This document shows, in pieces, positions 34,801 to 44,296 of a stretch of DNA of 64,000 bases (positions within the stretch are counted from its first letter, which is position 1; each line of letters begins with the position of its first letter). The notes below the pieces were generated by a model. It was not told the DNA's origin, ran no database searches, and worked only from the letters and a program-made list of their open reading frames with translations. The DNA is from Nephrocerus scutellatus (Eukaryota > Arthropoda > Insecta > Diptera > Pipunculidae): NCBI GenBank assembly GCA_947095585.1, contig OX352763.1, positions 110,029,908 to 110,093,907 of the forward strand, given 5' to 3'. The position numbers were made by a program, and so were the translations under genes.

Positions 34801-37800
34801 AGGGAAACTTTCCTAATCACAATGGACGATTGCTGGTCTAAGTGTGTCAGTTTTACCGACAGCCACCTTTACCTAACCTAACCTAAGAGACAACCAGAGT
34901 TGTCCAATTCATAATATCGACGTGGAATCTATAAATTTGTGACCTAACTCACACTAGTGGCTCTTTATAAGAAATATAATCTTTATAAATTTTATTACGT
35001 ATTATGTCATAAAAAGAATCATTCTTTACATGGATTCAAATGGATATATACATACTAGTGGCCAGTAGCTGTGAAACCCTAGAAATGTCAATAGTTACGA
35101 ATACGAAAACTTTGTCCCAAAGCTATCCGATATATCAAACTCTCTAAAATTGGATATCTGTCAAAGTTAAATCTTCTAAAAGTATACAACGAAAATAACA
35201 AAATATTGTTATTCAAATATTCAAGCCTAAAATTATTTATAAATTAACGATATACTAAAATTTCTTATATAACAGAAAAGTTACTAATTAGGATACAAAA
35301 ATTAACATCCTTGGAAGATTTTCAATTTAATGAGATACTCTCTGAAGCCATCAGCTGGTTTCTACCTAGTATACTTTTAGGTAAATATATCTTTGTGACA
35401 TATTTGTTCATAACTTCATAGTAGGTATACTTTTATATATATATAGAGGTATACTTTTAGGTAAATACCTCTGTGGTGAGTTTTTTCATTACTTCGGTTT
35501 ATTATAAAATTATTTTAGGCTTTCCGAGATTATTGTATACTTATTGTTATTACAAACCATAATCCATGATTTTCTAACCAAAATTCATTCAACTTTTCAC
35601 TTACCCCTTTTACCGTCAAGTTTTGTATTTTAGATGGGACATCACGGAATACAATGCCTTCAATAAAATCATCCCAACGGATTCCATTGATTTCCTCGAA
35701 TTCCACATTTCCATCAATTTCCAACATGTCCTCCGAAAATTGTCGACTTTTGCGATTGGTTCTTTCCTCCAGAACCTCTAAACTATCTAGCTTGACAGTA
35801 CCATCAAATATTAGCTCGTTATTCTTCACAAAAGCCTCCTTGCCATTGAAAAATTCCACAAACAGCTCATCCACATCAACTTGATCGACATCTAAGCTTT
35901 CGAAAAATACTTCCCGCCTGTTTCGTTTGTCATCCAATTCAACTTCCAATTCTTTGAGAGCATCAATCAATTGATCCAAGCTAATGTTGCTATCTTCCGT
36001 AGTCCACCGCCAATCATTAATGTAAATATCTCCAATTTCTCCGCCATACTTCAACTCTGGCGTCTCCAACAACTCCAAGTTTGAATAATCTTTAGGTGCG
36101 ATATGTCCTTGCTCATGTCGAGCCAGAAACTCGTGTGCATCTTCGATTAAATCATCTTGTTCTTGAACCCAACCTTTGAGGAAATCAAAGATCTCCTGCA
36201 GATCAAGAAGCTCGGAATTTTTTGCCAACAATTCCGTGTGAATACGAAACAATCCAGATACAGCCCGATGTCGTGGAACAATGATTGAGATCTCATCACC
36301 TCGGCGAAGTAATGCGGCACCCTTCAAGCCAGCATCACGTTGAATGTCCAACATGCAACTGACACCGTACATAGTGTGGGCTCCAAGCTTGCATGGCACT
36401 GGAATACTAGCTTCGAATACATCACCATTCCAGATCAGTGCCTCAAGCACCACCAACTGATGGCTACTAAAGTCCACGCGATGCTGAACAAGCAAAATCA
36501 AATCATCTCGATAGGTTCGTGCGGGAATCGGAAAGAACAACTCGACGACACCGAAATTATGGCCAAAAATTGTGACCGGCACAAAGTCTCCCTGACTGTA
36601 GTGCAGAATTTGCGGCCGCTTTCCGCCGAGTGCCAGGTAATTGTGTCCACCCATTTGGAAAGCAACTATTGCCTCAATCTGCTCCGAAGGAATTGCCTTC
36701 AACAGCTGGAAGTGTATACGATCTTCAACGTTGCTTGTGCGTGGATTAAAAGTGTATATAGCGGCGGTGTTACGTTGCGCCACAGCCAGAACAATATCTC
36801 GACCTGTATCGAGTAGAGTGACCTTACTGCATGGATGCTGTAATTGCATGCGCTGAACAATCCAAAATTCCTTCCTACTCTTATCGAATTGATAAAAGTT
36901 CAGTGAATAGTAGCCGATTCTTGAAGATTGATTCGATGAGACAACTAAATACTCTCTGGAGTCAATTTCGAAATATTTCAATGCACTGATGGCCATGCCA
37001 ACATTCCAATTCCAGATCGTTTGTCCATTACCCAAGTACCAGATAATTTGCTCTCTCGCGGCTACCAAAATGATACTCTGCTGTGTATGCATCTCATAGT
37101 TCCAATATGTGAATGTCTCTAGGTAAGCAATCGGTTGGCCAACCTCCAAGACATGACCTTTCTCATACTTTATAGCATCCTTTCGGATTAAAATCAAATC
37201 AGTCTCTCTGCGTCCAATGAAGTACTCTTGACCATCGTTGATCACATGCTCCCACTCGACAACATCCTCGCCTAGTTGAAAAGTTAAATCTTCTTCAATT
37301 GATTTGAGAATTAATACTTCACGTGTGCGACGCTTTGACACTTCCAGCTTCTGCAGCTTACGAATATCGATATCAGTCTCAGCGGATCCGGAATTCGCAT
37401 CGATTATATTTGGACTACCAGCACCATCTTCATCACTACCGTCACCGCTTACATTAAATTCATCTCCAGTTACTATGGTCTCATACTCAGACGAGAGCGT
37501 ATTCTCGTCAATTGCCGTCGACGACGACGCTTCACTTATCATAGCTGCAAGCAATTCCCTGCTTCGTTGGTTCATTTGGAAATGTTGATCTATCTCCTTG
37601 ACATGAGCTGTGGTGCCGTAACTACTTGCAATGTAGACGTCATTTTCGATGGCGGTTTGTATTTCTTCTCTCAGTTTTGCCGCCTCTTTCAGTCCCTGAT
37701 CGCTTATGCGAATTTGTTTGGATTTTGCATCGCCCCTTTGGCGATCCTAAGTGTTCCAAGAGTTACAAACGAAAGTCAGTGAAGAAAACTCGTAAAATAC

Positions 37801-38119
37801 CTTCGGATTTTCATGCAGATCATCATGCTCCTCAAGGTTCTCAAAGGCCTTACTCAATTTCTTGCGCAGCGCTGCGATTTCCTCAAGTAATTCGGCTGGA
37901 TACTGTTCTACGTCTTCCGGGGTTTCTCGAGACCCTTTCAATATTTGAGACTGAAATTTGGGGAAAAAGTATGATGTCACTTTGTCAGACTTAAAAGTTT
38001 TACAGTTTTTTTTATCAACCCCCGATCAATTTACGCTTTGATCTTACCTCACATGGAAACACATTACAATTCAATATCAATAGAACAACAAAAAGTTGTC
38101 CATTTAACAAGCACCACAT
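20649..38119 (-). CDS. Secreted 2268-aa propeller / LNG-repeat protein (Nasrat/Polehole-like?)
   Basis: Eight coding exons joined in frame (38119-38048, 37950-37801, 37746-35605, 30067-29938, 29829-29699, 27131-25388, 25324-25107, 22868-20649) give 6807 nt. Residues 1-24 are a signal peptide (core LFVVLLILNC). Residues 25-74 are charged, possibly coiled coil. Residues 150-200 are acidic and low-complexity. About 220-560 carries EAR/beta-propeller-like repeats (AIVAFQMGGHNYLALGGKRP, then ILHYSQGDFVPV). About 690-1540 is an array of some 17 'LNG' modules. 1540-2268 has a helical segment between further propeller-like repeats (NESYLVLNSACNSRVYQW). N-glycosylation sequons are frequent and there is no transmembrane anchor, so it is probably extracellular. 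From memory, size and layout resemble the eggshell/Torso-pathway proteins fs(1)N and fs(1)M3 of flies. That identity is a hypothesis. The exon structure is well supported by frame and repeat alignment. Confidence 0.88.
23190..24363 (+). mobile_element. LOA/R1-type LINE fragment in large-gene intron
   Basis: The plus strand encodes RT pieces: FAYRKGKSIEGALHYL, then ALFAFIDIEGEFDNI (23747-23959), with the first RT Asp region preserved as FIDIEGEFDN. Downstream pieces are frameshifted (SESLYDR, then RRFSGSTWGLTP). It is antisense to the host gene, in the intron between exons 7 and 8. It resembles the element at 38.87-40.86 kb (AYQTGKSTETALHEL). Confidence 0.75.
24370..24990. repeat. AT-rich array with 120-bp tandem unit and inverted arms
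   Basis: Two near-identical 120-bp units (24725-24844, 24845-24964) and a partial third carry GGGATTTTGTAAATT, GATTTATTTTTCGTTTGCGA and TGGAATTTCGTTACTAT. The left part (24370-24540) carries the complement (AATTTACAAAATCCCA), so the block can fold back on itself. It lies in the intron between exons 7 and 8. Antisense translation gives a repetitive artefact. Confidence 0.85.
25107..25324 (-). CDS. Large gene exon 7
   Basis: 218 nt, coding residues 1457-1529, with two or three more modules (FLNGVNMDNLI, LVNGVHLQSELN). The acceptor is CAACATTCAG, the donor ATG|GTAAGT, phase 0. Confidence 0.9.
25388..27131 (-). CDS. Large gene exon 6 (LNG-module array)
   Basis: Codes residues 876-1456 plus one base. 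It is almost entirely LNG-type modules such as VNKLNGHHFDQD, GMLNGVDFPKFI, TALNGIPFEEIA and KQLNGYNLEYLL, spaced roughly 45-65 residues. The acceptor is AAATTTCAG|CTC (no ATG at the exon start). The donor is TTGGTG|GTAAGT, phase 1, followed by a 63-bp intron (25325-25387). Confidence 0.92.
27150..27430 (-). repeat. Intronic minisatellite, about 35-bp unit (left part)
   Basis: Diverged repeats of GGAATAACTTAAAACTGAGA followed by CTTAGCTGGAATTTGAAA begin right after exon 6 and stop where an RTE-like LINE starts. The same repeat resumes at 29130, so the LINE (27431-29129) was inserted into one array. Confidence 0.85.
27431..29129 (+). mobile_element. RTE-like LINE, decayed, in large-gene intron (family A)
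   Basis: The plus strand shows endonuclease remnants (TVRTYRGVNIDSDHY-like around 27540-27595), the RT start, an RT middle part from 28549 and the C-terminal 3' end with (GATGATGATGA) at about 29118-29129. It is antisense to the host gene. It is interrupted by a 496-bp insertion at 28053-28548 with an 11-bp target duplication. Its RT core between about 28770 and 28800 is deleted. Confidence 0.85.
28053..28548. mobile_element. Unclassified 496-bp insertion with 11-bp target duplication
   Basis: TGTGCCCCATA occurs at 28042-28052 and again at 28549-28559, and the LINE reading resumes directly after the second copy. The inserted segment is GC-richer than its surroundings, lacks terminal inverted repeats and ends ...CTTTACTAACTACTAC. 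A B-box-like GGGGTTCGTCCC lies near its right end. It holds a 106-codon plus-strand frame (28179-28499) whose product I do not recognise. An 11-bp duplication without inverted ends suggests retroposition, possibly of a SINE or a cellular transcript. Confidence 0.75.
29130..29698 (-). repeat. Intronic minisatellite (right part) with 250-bp duplication
   Basis: Continuation of the 35-bp array up to the donor of exon 5. On top of it, 29251-29423 is repeated at 29501-29673 with about one mismatch, an offset of exactly 250 bp. The duplicated unit contains CCAG|GTAAGT on the minus strand in the right-hand copy (about 29500), a better donor consensus than the one that keeps frame. Confidence 0.9.
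29699..29829 (-). CDS. Large gene exon 5
   Basis: 131 nt, coding residues 832-875. The acceptor is GTTTTTCTAG. The donor GAG|GTAGGA is chosen because it keeps frame and makes FTQLEVSEQLE-LNGTVHG align with FRHLEVDGPVHVNGKYN in exon 6. A 64-bp 5'-less open frame continues past the donor into a duplicated intron segment. Confidence 0.85.
29938..30067 (-). CDS. Large gene exon 4
   Basis: 130 nt, coding residues 789-831 plus one base (EVIVEDKLTIDTLNSLKF ...). The acceptor is TTTTTGTTACAG, the donor TTGG|GTGAGT, phase 1. Joined to exon 3 it completes the repeat pattern NLTVKG-EVIVEDKLTIDTL, which supports the junction across a 5.5-kb intron. Confidence 0.88.
30640..31910 (+). mobile_element. RTE-type LINE fragment, second subtype
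   Basis: The plus strand encodes RT pieces in order: ATAINALKNNKSVGLDGISA, IIKATYDGSKCHMLHRGKLS, GVRQGCILSPILFLLVISDV (domain 4), LDYADDVCLLSHRI (active site YADD intact) and the C-terminal ISNEHLYQRTGQEPIG. Frameshifts separate these blocks, so it is a pseudogene. It lies in the intron between exons 3 and 4, antisense to the host gene. Confidence 0.85.
33463..34368 (+). pseudogene. LINE RNase H and C-terminal domain, open reading frame
   Basis: A 301-codon open frame from a truncated LOA-like LINE. RNase H1-type catalytic residues are all present: D34 (FFTDGSK), E69 (YQAEVTAI), D95 (IYIDSQAAI), D147 (CKADELA), with H137 in WVPGHSD. In the element the domain removes the RNA strand during reverse transcription. 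Residues about 200-290 form the tail typical of this group (LTGHCLLGVHARKMGL, then a Cys-rich CRSC...H...C knuckle). RT and endonuclease are missing and a TAG lies just before the ATG, so it is a fragment and not a host gene. Confidence 0.85.
34425..34440 (+). repeat. (CCTAA)n LINE tail
   Basis: Three units of CCTAA end the young LOA-like copy. Equivalent tails are at 14866-14883 and 34871-34886. CCTAA/TTAGG is the canonical arthropod telomere unit, but here it is a LINE 3' tail. Confidence 0.9.
34890..35604. other. Intron sequence with an 80-bp repeat
   Basis: The exon-proximal part of the 5.5-kb intron after exon 3. AGTATACTTTTAGGTAAATA recurs at 35368 and at about 35448 with a TATATATATATA run between. 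No coding sequence is seen. Confidence 0.6.
35605..37746 (-). CDS. Large gene exon 3 (N-terminal propeller region)
   Basis: Codes residues 75-788. It begins DRQRGDAKSK directly after an in-frame TAG that is part of the acceptor. It contains the acidic low-complexity stretch, the EAR/propeller-like repeats, a helical segment (about 575-620), a furin-like RNRR at 682-685 and the first LNG-type module (FEEINGIRWDDFI). The donor is GGG|GTAAGT, phase 0. A large antisense open frame at 36340-36816 is only its shadow. Confidence 0.92.
37801..37950 (-). CDS. Large gene exon 2
   Basis: Codes residues 25-74 (SQILKGSRETPEDV ... HENPK), rich in Glu, Lys and Leu with heptad-like spacing. The acceptor is AAATTTCAG, the donor AAG|GTATTT, both phase 0. 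It is followed by a 54-bp intron (37747-37800). Confidence 0.88.
38048..38119 (-). CDS. Large gene exon 1 (signal peptide)
   Basis: Codes residues 1-24. ATG at 38119-38117 with A at -3. The hydrophobic core and a Cys-Glu end fit a signal peptide. The donor is GAG|GTAAGA in phase 0. Too short for an ordinary ORF search. It was found because exon 2 has no start codon and the upstream sequence offers a donor in matching phase. Confidence 0.8.
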
Positions 38120-38865
38120 ATTTAGTATTACAAAGCTTCTATTTACACATTTACAATATTAATATCTTAAAATTTTACACAAATTTCAGAAACATAGAAA
38201 ACAGATCCGTCTTAGTGTGGCACAATGCTTACAGAAAAATAAAGCAGAGTGGAGAAGAGTCCAACTATGAAGATTGCATCGATCATCAGCATGTGAACAA
38301 TCGTTCGGTCTTTTGAATAGCGCCTATGAGGGCGTCTGCGGTAAATGCTAGTACGGTACATTTTTGTTGTTTTTTTATGTTATATGTACAAAATTTGATC
38401 TTTGTACAGATTAAGGAAAAAAACCTTAAGGCAATAACACATACGCGTATGCGTGATGGTCGATGGTCGATGGCTAAGCAGATCATTGCAGTGAATTATG
38501 TTTGAGTTACATTGTGATGTCATACTATGTCCAACAGGCGAATCAGGCGAAACCTTTACTTGACAATTTCACAATTCATAAGTGTCTAGTTGCTGTTGCA
38601 TTTGCAATCTCTAACCGTCCTTCTTCTACGAAGTTATTACAACGAAGGGTTGATTTTCTTCGCTGTCGTGTCTTGAAATTCATACAGAGGAAGTCAAAAG
38701 TGAACAGCCGATCGATTGTTTGTAAGTTTTTGTTCAATATTTCTGAAATATGCATGAAGCTATTCCAAAAGGAGTTATATATCTCTTATATTTCTTACTT
38801 AAAAACAACGATGGCATTCTGTCCTCGGACTGTGTAAGCCTTGAGGTGCTTAAGTCTTTTTCGTG
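38120..38865. other. Upstream region of the large gene; no gene recognised
   Basis: The promoter of the minus-strand gene should lie here. I see no clear TATA box plus initiator pair at a proper distance. Reading frames here are short and unsupported. Confidence 0.4.
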
Positions 38866-38869
38866 TGAG

Positions 38870-40860
38870 AGTATCACACATGAACAGTATGTGTTCTGGC
38901 GATTATTTTGCCTTGTTACAGAAACGCCAACTGTCCGTCTGGGATTTCCCAATTTTCGTTCTGGGCCGTGTTCCGTTATGTACTAGACTAGGGATCTGAG
39001 TGCATGACGGTTCAGTTTTATTGCCTTATCTATGTGTTTAATGTTGTACTTGAGAAGCCTATGTGTATGTTTCATCCCTGTCGACGATTCCCATTTAGTT
39101 TCGATGGTATTGATAGCCCACTCTTTAATTTTGTTTGTAGCAGCTCCACGTTGTTCTGGTGTTAAAAGTAGGGCCTTTTAGTGCAAGTAGTGCGGCCTGG
39201 CTATGTGATATCATCTTAATTTCAGTTCTTCTATATCTTCTTTTAATGCATTCCAAGATACAGGCTTCAAGTGCTATTGTTTCTACCTGGAATACGGTTG
39301 GGGAGTTACCTAGGGGTATTCACAGTGTGATTCTGGGTCCGAATACTCCTGCTCCTGTTCCTGTGTCTGTTTAAGACCCGTCCGTGTACCAGATGGATGC
39401 ATGATGGGAGAGGTTATTGGGTTATTGATGATATTTGCAACTTGATGACGGTTTTGGAATTCTAACCAAGAAGTTCCTATGGAAATCAGTTGTTTTTGTC
39501 AATTAGTCTGATTGTAGGACCATACCATATTCCGAGTTTATTTTGGAAATGATGTTTGTATGTGCTGGTCTATTGGATTTGACCTGGTTATGTATACTGA
39601 GAGTAGAGAGTCTTAAGCCAGCTTCACTCTTAATGTGTATGTGAAGTGGCGTAAGTCCCATAATCTTCTCGAGGGCTGTCGTAGGACAGGTCTTTATGGC
39701 ACCGGTTGCACTAAGGCAAATGCAAATGAGTATTTGTATCTTGTTCAGTTTTGAGCGTGCCTTAGATTGCTCTGTTTTTGGCCACCATATCAAGGCTGCG
39801 TATGTCAGCCTGGGTCTGATAATACTGGTATAGTCATAGAATCATTTGCGGGTTTATTCTCCACGTTTTGTTAAACATACGTTGACATGTGAAATAAGGT
39901 TTATTAGCTTTGTTAATAATGTACGTCATATGGAAGTTCCATGTTAGTTTTTGGTCGAACATAACACCCAGATATTTGGCTTCCGGCATTATTGGGAGGA
40001 CCTTGCCTTGGAAATTCAGTGTAGGATGATTCATTCTTCTTTTCTTTGTGAAGATGGTGCACACTATCTTGTCTGGATTGACGCTTAGGTTCACCTCTTT
40101 ACACCATTCGTTTTACTAGCTTGAGAGCGAATTGCATTCGTTCTGCTATCGTACTCTCGAATTTGCCACGAACCATGAGGACGAGGTCATCCGCATAGCC
40201 AATGTTGGTGATACAATTGTTCTTAAGCCTAGAGAGTAACTGGTCCATTACCAAAAGCCACAAAAGAGGTGACAGGTCTCCGTCTTGTGGGCAGCCTCTA
40301 GTTGCCGCTTCGTCGCCGAAAGAGGCCCAAATTTTCCTTCCTCTGAGCATGCTTATAACCCATCCTATGATTGAGGATTCTACACCCTTGTTTCTGGCTT
40401 GTGATTGAATCACTTCGAAGTTAGTGTTGTCAAAAGCGCCTTGAATGTCTATGAAGGCACATATTAACATTTCTTTGTTCCGAAGTGTATCTTAGATTTC
40501 GTCTGTCAGCTCGTGCAGTGCTGTTTCTGTTGATTTTCCAGTCTGATATGCGTTCTGGCTGGGGTTTAGAGGGTCAATTCGGAGTACATTAGATTTTATG
40601 TAGTGACCTAATAACTTCTCCATGGGTTTAAGTAAAAATGAAGATAGGCTGATTGGTCTATAGGACCTGGCATCTTCGGGAGATTTTTTGTCTACCTTTG
40701 GTAAGAAAATCACTCGCACTTCTCTCCAGCACCTTGGAACGTATTTTAGGCTGTAGTGGCTTTGTAGAGTTTCACGAGCAGTGATTCTATCAGATGGATC
40801 CCACGTTGCAACCAAATTTGATAGACCCCGTCTCCTCCATGAGATTTGATTGGGCCGAAT
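38870..40860 (-). mobile_element. LOA/R1-type LINE with long RT stretches (family C)
   Basis: On the minus strand from 40815: RTARETLQS, WREVRVIFLPKVDKKSPEDA and YRPISLSSFLLKPMEKLL, then AFIDIQGAFDNTNFEV (catalytic Asp), TRGCPQDGDLSPLLWLLVMD (domain 4; the usual GG is DG) and IGYADDLVLMVRG (active site intact). The thumb-like part YLGVMFDQKLTWNFHM follows, then ALEKIMGLTPLHIHI. RNase H remnants continue to about 38870. Only two or three frameshifts or stops separate blocks, so it is fairly young. The endonuclease is not present. Confidence 0.85.
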
Positions 40861-41099
40861 GAATTTACTGCCCAGCGGACTCCTTCAATGGAGTAGATGC
40901 TTTTTGAGCGCTTGTAGGCCTCGATTGGTATGATATAAGGATGTGGGTTTATATCCTCGTTCTCTTCATCGTTACCCAGTATAAATCAGTCTGGAAAGTG
41001 GCTTTTTACTTGGCAGTCGAGAGTTTCATATCTTGTGGTTGTCAATTCTCCGTTAGGTTTCTTGAATGACCCGAGTGGATTTGTGTGGTCGAGGGAGAA

Positions 41100-41450
41100 A
41101 GCCTTGTGAAGTCGATCGCTCCTAAAAATTTACAAAAAGTTTTGTCCATCGGAGTACACATGTCTTTAAAATTTAATTTTTAAAAAATTTATATGGGCAC
41201 CCTCGGGTCTCAGAGCCCATTCACTCCAAAAACTTCAAAAAAAGTTTTTTCCATCGGAGATACACATGTCATTAAAATTTGAATAAACTCGGGCTAATTT
41301 TTAAAAAATGTATATAGGCACCCCTCGGACATCAGGGCCAATTCGCTCCACAAGTTTTACAAAAAGTTATTTCTATCGCAAATACAAATCTGTTTAAAAT
41401 TTGAAGAAAATCGGGCTAATTTTTAAAAACTTTATATGGACACCCCCATC
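41100..41450 (+). repeat. Tandem repeat, about 110-120 bp unit, three copies
   Basis: Units share AGTTTTTTCCATCGGAGATA, TAAAATTTGAATAAACTCGG, GCTAATTTTTAAAAA and TATATGGGCACCCTCGG. It directly adjoins the LOA-like fragment on its right. No coding potential. Confidence 0.85.
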
Positions 41451-41985
41451 TTGTGGAGATGGCGGAGCAGTTCAATATCCACCTGTGTTAGGTGCCGGTG
41501 CACAGAGATATTCCGGGTAACTGTATGGCTGACGAACTCGCCAAGCAGGGAACTACACTACCCTTCTTACAGGAATATAGTTCCATAGGCATACCAATCG
41601 CTTAATGCAAATTCTTGTTAAAGCGGGATGCTAAAAACCAACTGTAGGTAGTCAACGGGACAACATGCATTGCGACAAAGCAGATCTGGCCCAAGCGGGA
41701 TCCGAATCGTTTGATCTCTCTAAAAAAAACCGCACATCGGAAGAGGAGGAGGAAACCATCGTCTGCACTTCTCTGTACTTGTCCAGCCCTCTCGCAAATA
41801 CGTAAACTCCATATAGGAGCTTTTTTCTATATCGACACTAATGATCTCATTAACATTGACATTGGTAGTCTCCTGCGCTTCATACGAAGCTCTAATTGGT
41901 TCATCGAGTAGGTTGAAGGAATTTTTCCTGATCCGTGTGGTATCACAATGGACCATTACTGTTCTAAGTGTGTCGGTTTCACTAA
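41451..41985 (+). mobile_element. LOA-like LINE 3' fragment
   Basis: The plus strand encodes the end of RNase H (NCMADELAKQGTTLPF) and the C-terminal tail (LCTCPALSQIRKLHIG, then LLRFIRSSNWFIE), with an internal deletion of the TGHCLIG region. The 3' text CACAATGGACCATTACTGTT matches the other copies. The (CCTAA)n tail is missing. Confidence 0.8.
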
Positions 41986-41989
41986 CCGT

Positions 41990-43460
41990 GTATTTGTTTA
42001 CACTACAGTTACGGTTGTGGTTACAGATCAAGCGTTTACTCGCTTTTGATCGTAATCCACTAATTTTAACTTTGAGTCTATTACGTTATTATCTTTTTGC
42101 GATGATACGTGATACGTTTTTTACATAAATGAATTTAAAATATTCTGTCATCTTTTTCCGATGATGGCTCATAATTATGTAAACGGACTTTAAGATCTAA
42201 TGACGCATACCAAAGCCTAATAGGTCTTTTCTTCATATGTATTTATTAACACGAACAATATTCGTCGGAAAATTGACGTAAATAAAATATTGATCCGCTC
42301 AAATGTTATTTCAGGCAACAATCATCTAAGTTATGATTACATTTGTCATACAAATTGTTGGTACAATTTCTTAATGCTCTGCGCTCATTACCTAGTCTGC
42401 TGATAGTTAGGAGGCGGATTAAATTGCTCCAAAAGACTTCCTCAGATCAAATGTGCAACAACATATGCCCATTGTTATCTAATCCACACATCAATGTGTT
42501 AACCCGTAGGTAATTCCGTAACCATCACAGTCATCATTGTGAGTTTGTCAAAAGTGTACAGCCAACCAACAACAAAACCTACACACCTTAATGCTTACTT
42601 ACAAAATGCATACTCCATACAATCGAAATAACAGTTCATTGCTGTGCTTTTTTGCTCAATGGCAACTATAAACGTGAATGTTACATCCGCAAATTTGTGT
42701 TAACTTTCTCTTTGATATTTGCGCTATGCACATTGTTTATGTAATACGACGAGTACTTTTGTGACCCATAGTGCACTAATTTTTGTATATTGTAATGTTG
42801 AATAATTTAAGTAAATTATTGAAGAAAAAAAACATAAAATATTGCACCCATATATCAAGACGCTACCCTACATCACCGAGGAAGTGCCATGGCAGATAAA
42901 GAATGTCAACATTGCAGTTTTTGTTGTACAATTATATGCATGTTATTATAGTATATACGTAAATATATAAAAAATACAATGTATAAAAAATTAAGCGGAA
43001 GTTGAAACCAGATCGACCTTTCACTGCCATCAGGTGCCATCGCCAAGTTCGTGCCAAGACCGTTGGATGTTAAATTTAGTTTGCATGGCTTTTGTTGAGT
43101 AATTCCGTCGGATTGTAGCAAAAGTCGAAATGTTGCGGTCTTCAACACGCAGCAGTGCTAATGTAATTATCTTTGTATTATATACCTGCCTTGGTGATAC
43201 TCATGTGTTTGTGTTTACGGCAAATGTGTGACTACGATTATTTCACTATATGACGCCATTCTGGATCGTGAATGCAAAATTGGAGTTTGAGTTCTAAAAT
43301 GCAATTCCGACAATGCCAATTATTAACTGTCTATTATCTTACTGAGACGTTAAATAACTTTGACTTAAAAAACCAAGTTTTACCAAATAGTATATAATAG
43401 TTACAAGTGAAAAGCGACAAAACTCGAACAAAAAACTGTCGAGACTCGGAAAGAAACCTT
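41990..43460. other. No gene recognised
   Basis: About 1.5 kb of AT-rich sequence without transposon proteins or repeats that I could identify. Short open frames are unsupported. Confidence 0.45.
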
Positions 43461-43469
43461 GTAGTGTGT

Positions 43470-44296
43470 GAATCCACTACGAGATTTTCTACCGCATCTG
43501 GACATTTCCGACCGAGAGGAGAACACAGTACATCATGTATGCTTCAGCACATTTCCCCGGCAACGACGACAATATTCCGCCCTTAGAGGTCCAGGAGCTG
43601 ATAGAGCACTGCCGGAACAGAAACCTCCAGTACCTCATAGGATGCAATGCAAATGCACATCATGAGGGCAGCAGCGACATCAATAGAAGGGATGATTGTC
43701 TTCTAGAATATCTTATAAGTAGTAATGTAGATTAACTAAATAAAGGATCCAAACCTACCTTCATAAATGCGATTCGCGAAGAGGTACTTGACCTCACTCT
43801 CGCCACTCCATTTATCCCCAACTGTGTTGAAAACTGGCATGTGTCCGACGAAGCCTCGCTGTCAGACCATCAACACATCAGGTTTTCTGGCTAACTGTCA
43901 AATGCTTCTTCTAGATATGATTCAAAGTACATGGACTGGAATCTATATCAGAGACTTGTCCTCTCTAAAGTAGATATGCTTGTCACATCTACTAAGTCCA
44001 AATGGGACTTAGATGAGTCAACATATCAATTTAATGGTGTGTTGCTCTCTTCCTATCATGACAGCTGTTTCCCAAAAACCAGCGTGTGTAAACGAAAGGT
44101 TACCTGGTGGAACGACCAACTAGCTAAGCTTAGGAAGAAAGTCAGAAAACTCTTAAACTCTGCTAAATGCATGAACAGTTGGGACGAATATAGGTTCGCC
44201 CTTACAGAGTACAACTTTAACTTAAGACGACCCAAACGTGCCACATGGAGGAAATGCTACGAAAACTTTGTTGAAATGCCAGTAGCTGCACGAATG
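43470..44296 (+). mobile_element. LOA-like LINE endonuclease and linker fragment
   Basis: The plus strand encodes endonuclease pieces: MYASAHFPGNDDN, then LIGCNANAHHEGSSDINRR, where the usual catalytic Asp of GCDANAHH is Asn. After a frameshift comes the EN-RT linker (VTSTKSKWDLDESTYQFNG, then TWWNDQLAKLRKKVRKLL). It stops abruptly at about 44296, where RTE-like RT begins. Confidence 0.85.

Larger units (their letters stand above)
32170..34886 (+). mobile_element. Old LOA-like LINE split by a younger copy
   Basis: RT C-terminal pieces (TVWWTALDMKVNRDKLSEVQ at 32610) and RNase H pieces (HFYTDVS at about 32990, LCWVPGHRDILG at about 33290) run up to 33440. The same element resumes at 34442 after the insertion and ends with a 3' region and AACCTAACCTAA-type tail at 34871-34886. 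Antisense to the host gene, in the intron between exons 3 and 4. Many stops. Confidence 0.85.

Noticed and set aside
36340..36816. 158-codon plus-strand open frame
   Set aside because: It lies entirely antisense to exon 3 of the large gene and has no motif or start context of its own.
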